A DNA stretch of 5,103 nt from Solobacterium sp. (GTDB lineage: Bacteria; Bacillota_I; Bacilli_A; Erysipelotrichales; Erysipelotrichaceae): positions 1-5,103 of the forward strand of contig JAEEPV010000365.1 of assembly GCA_016284975.1 (NCBI GenBank), written 5' to 3'. Below the pieces are notes generated by a model that saw nothing but the letters and a program-made list of their open reading frames with translations, was not told where the DNA came from and made no database searches. The position numbers and the translations under genes were made by a program. Of this stretch, positions 4,788 to 5,103 are shown piece by piece. Every line of letters begins with the position of its first letter. Position 1 is the first letter of the stretch.

Positions 4788-5103
4788 TCAGTTTTCCTTG
4801 TATTCAAATCCGGTATGCGTATCAACTCTGAAGTTCAGATCCTTATCGAAGACGATATGTCCTCTGCGATGGCTCCAGCATCCTACATTCACTGCGACAC
4901 CGATCGCAGACGGATGACGTGCGGTATTCTCGATGTTTACACCCATTACGGAGTAGTTTCCACCCATTCCCTGAGGGCCGAGGCCGATTGCGTTGATGCC
5001 GTCTTCAAGGAGTTTTTCCATCTTTGCGGCGTTTGCATTTTCACTGTGAGAACCGATCGGTCTCATCAATGCTTTCTTGGAATTCAGTGCGGCGGTTTCA
5101 ACA
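4788..5103 (-). CDS. Class I fumarate hydratase / tartrate dehydratase alpha subunit, C-terminal part
   Basis: The gene runs off the right edge of the window; 104 C-terminal residues plus stop are present, and the frame stays open to base 5103, so the internal TTG and ATG near 5064-5069 are not starts. Family features seen: KKALMRPIG, then GINAIGLGPQGMGG, the GVNIENTARHP stretch, and AVNVGCWSHRRG, whose cysteine corresponds to one of the three that hold the [4Fe-4S] cluster in class I fumarases. The complete subunit is usually about 280 residues, so roughly 180 are missing. It is the first gene of a two-gene unit with the beta subunit, with 15 bases between them. The promoter lies outside the window. 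Assignment to fumarase rather than tartrate dehydratase is not certain. Confidence 0.92.
   Translation of the reverse strand, partial: VETAALNSKKALMRPIGSHSENANAAKMEKLLEDGINAIGLGPQGMGGNYSVMGVNIENTARHPSAIGVAVNVGCWSHRRGHIVFDKDLNFRVDTHTGFEYKEN

Overview
This 5.1 kb chromosomal window looks like a low-to-moderate GC Bacillota (Firmicutes) genome, most likely an anaerobic gut or oral clostridial or Erysipelotrichia-type organism. The clues are the two-subunit iron-sulfur fumarase, a tyrosine-phosphatase family typical of clostridia, double-glycine peptide leaders, strong AGGAGG-type ribosome binding sites and U-tract terminators. The species cannot be named from the sequence.

Layout. (1) 140-676, minus: a small RIO/Kdo-kinase-like protein kinase with its own TATAAT box. 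(2) 849-1163, minus: the C-terminal stub of a surface protein that ends at a sortase-like VPNTG, followed by a terminator. (3) 1179-2279, minus: a cytosolic, clostridial-type tyrosine phosphatase with a CX5R loop. (4) 2280-2654: a gene-poor divergent region with a terminator hairpin and a TATAAT promoter that has a 19-bp interrupted palindrome directly upstream. (5) 2655-2927 and 3110-3406, plus: two small genes with class-II-bacteriocin-like double-glycine leaders and related, charged 69- and 75-residue cores, closed by a strong terminator. (6) 3453-3812: no gene, but several hairpins, one of them a bidirectional terminator. (7) About 3813-4070, plus: the decayed C-terminal end of a sugar-phosphate isomerase/epimerase (TIM barrel). 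(8) 4143-5103, minus: the beta subunit and the partial alpha subunit of a class I, Fe-S fumarase or tartrate dehydratase, sharing a bidirectional terminator with the stub.

How it fits together. The fumarase pair is ordinary central metabolism. Between it and the left edge is accessory-looking DNA: two gene stubs, palindromes and small lineage-specific genes. The most interesting part is the pair of double-glycine-leader peptides. The leaders predict export and cleavage by a C39-peptidase ABC transporter, but none is encoded here, and the cores do not look like known pore-forming bacteriocins. A functional link between the peptides, the phosphatase and the kinase is only a guess from proximity. 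No tRNA, rRNA, CRISPR array or transposase gene was seen.
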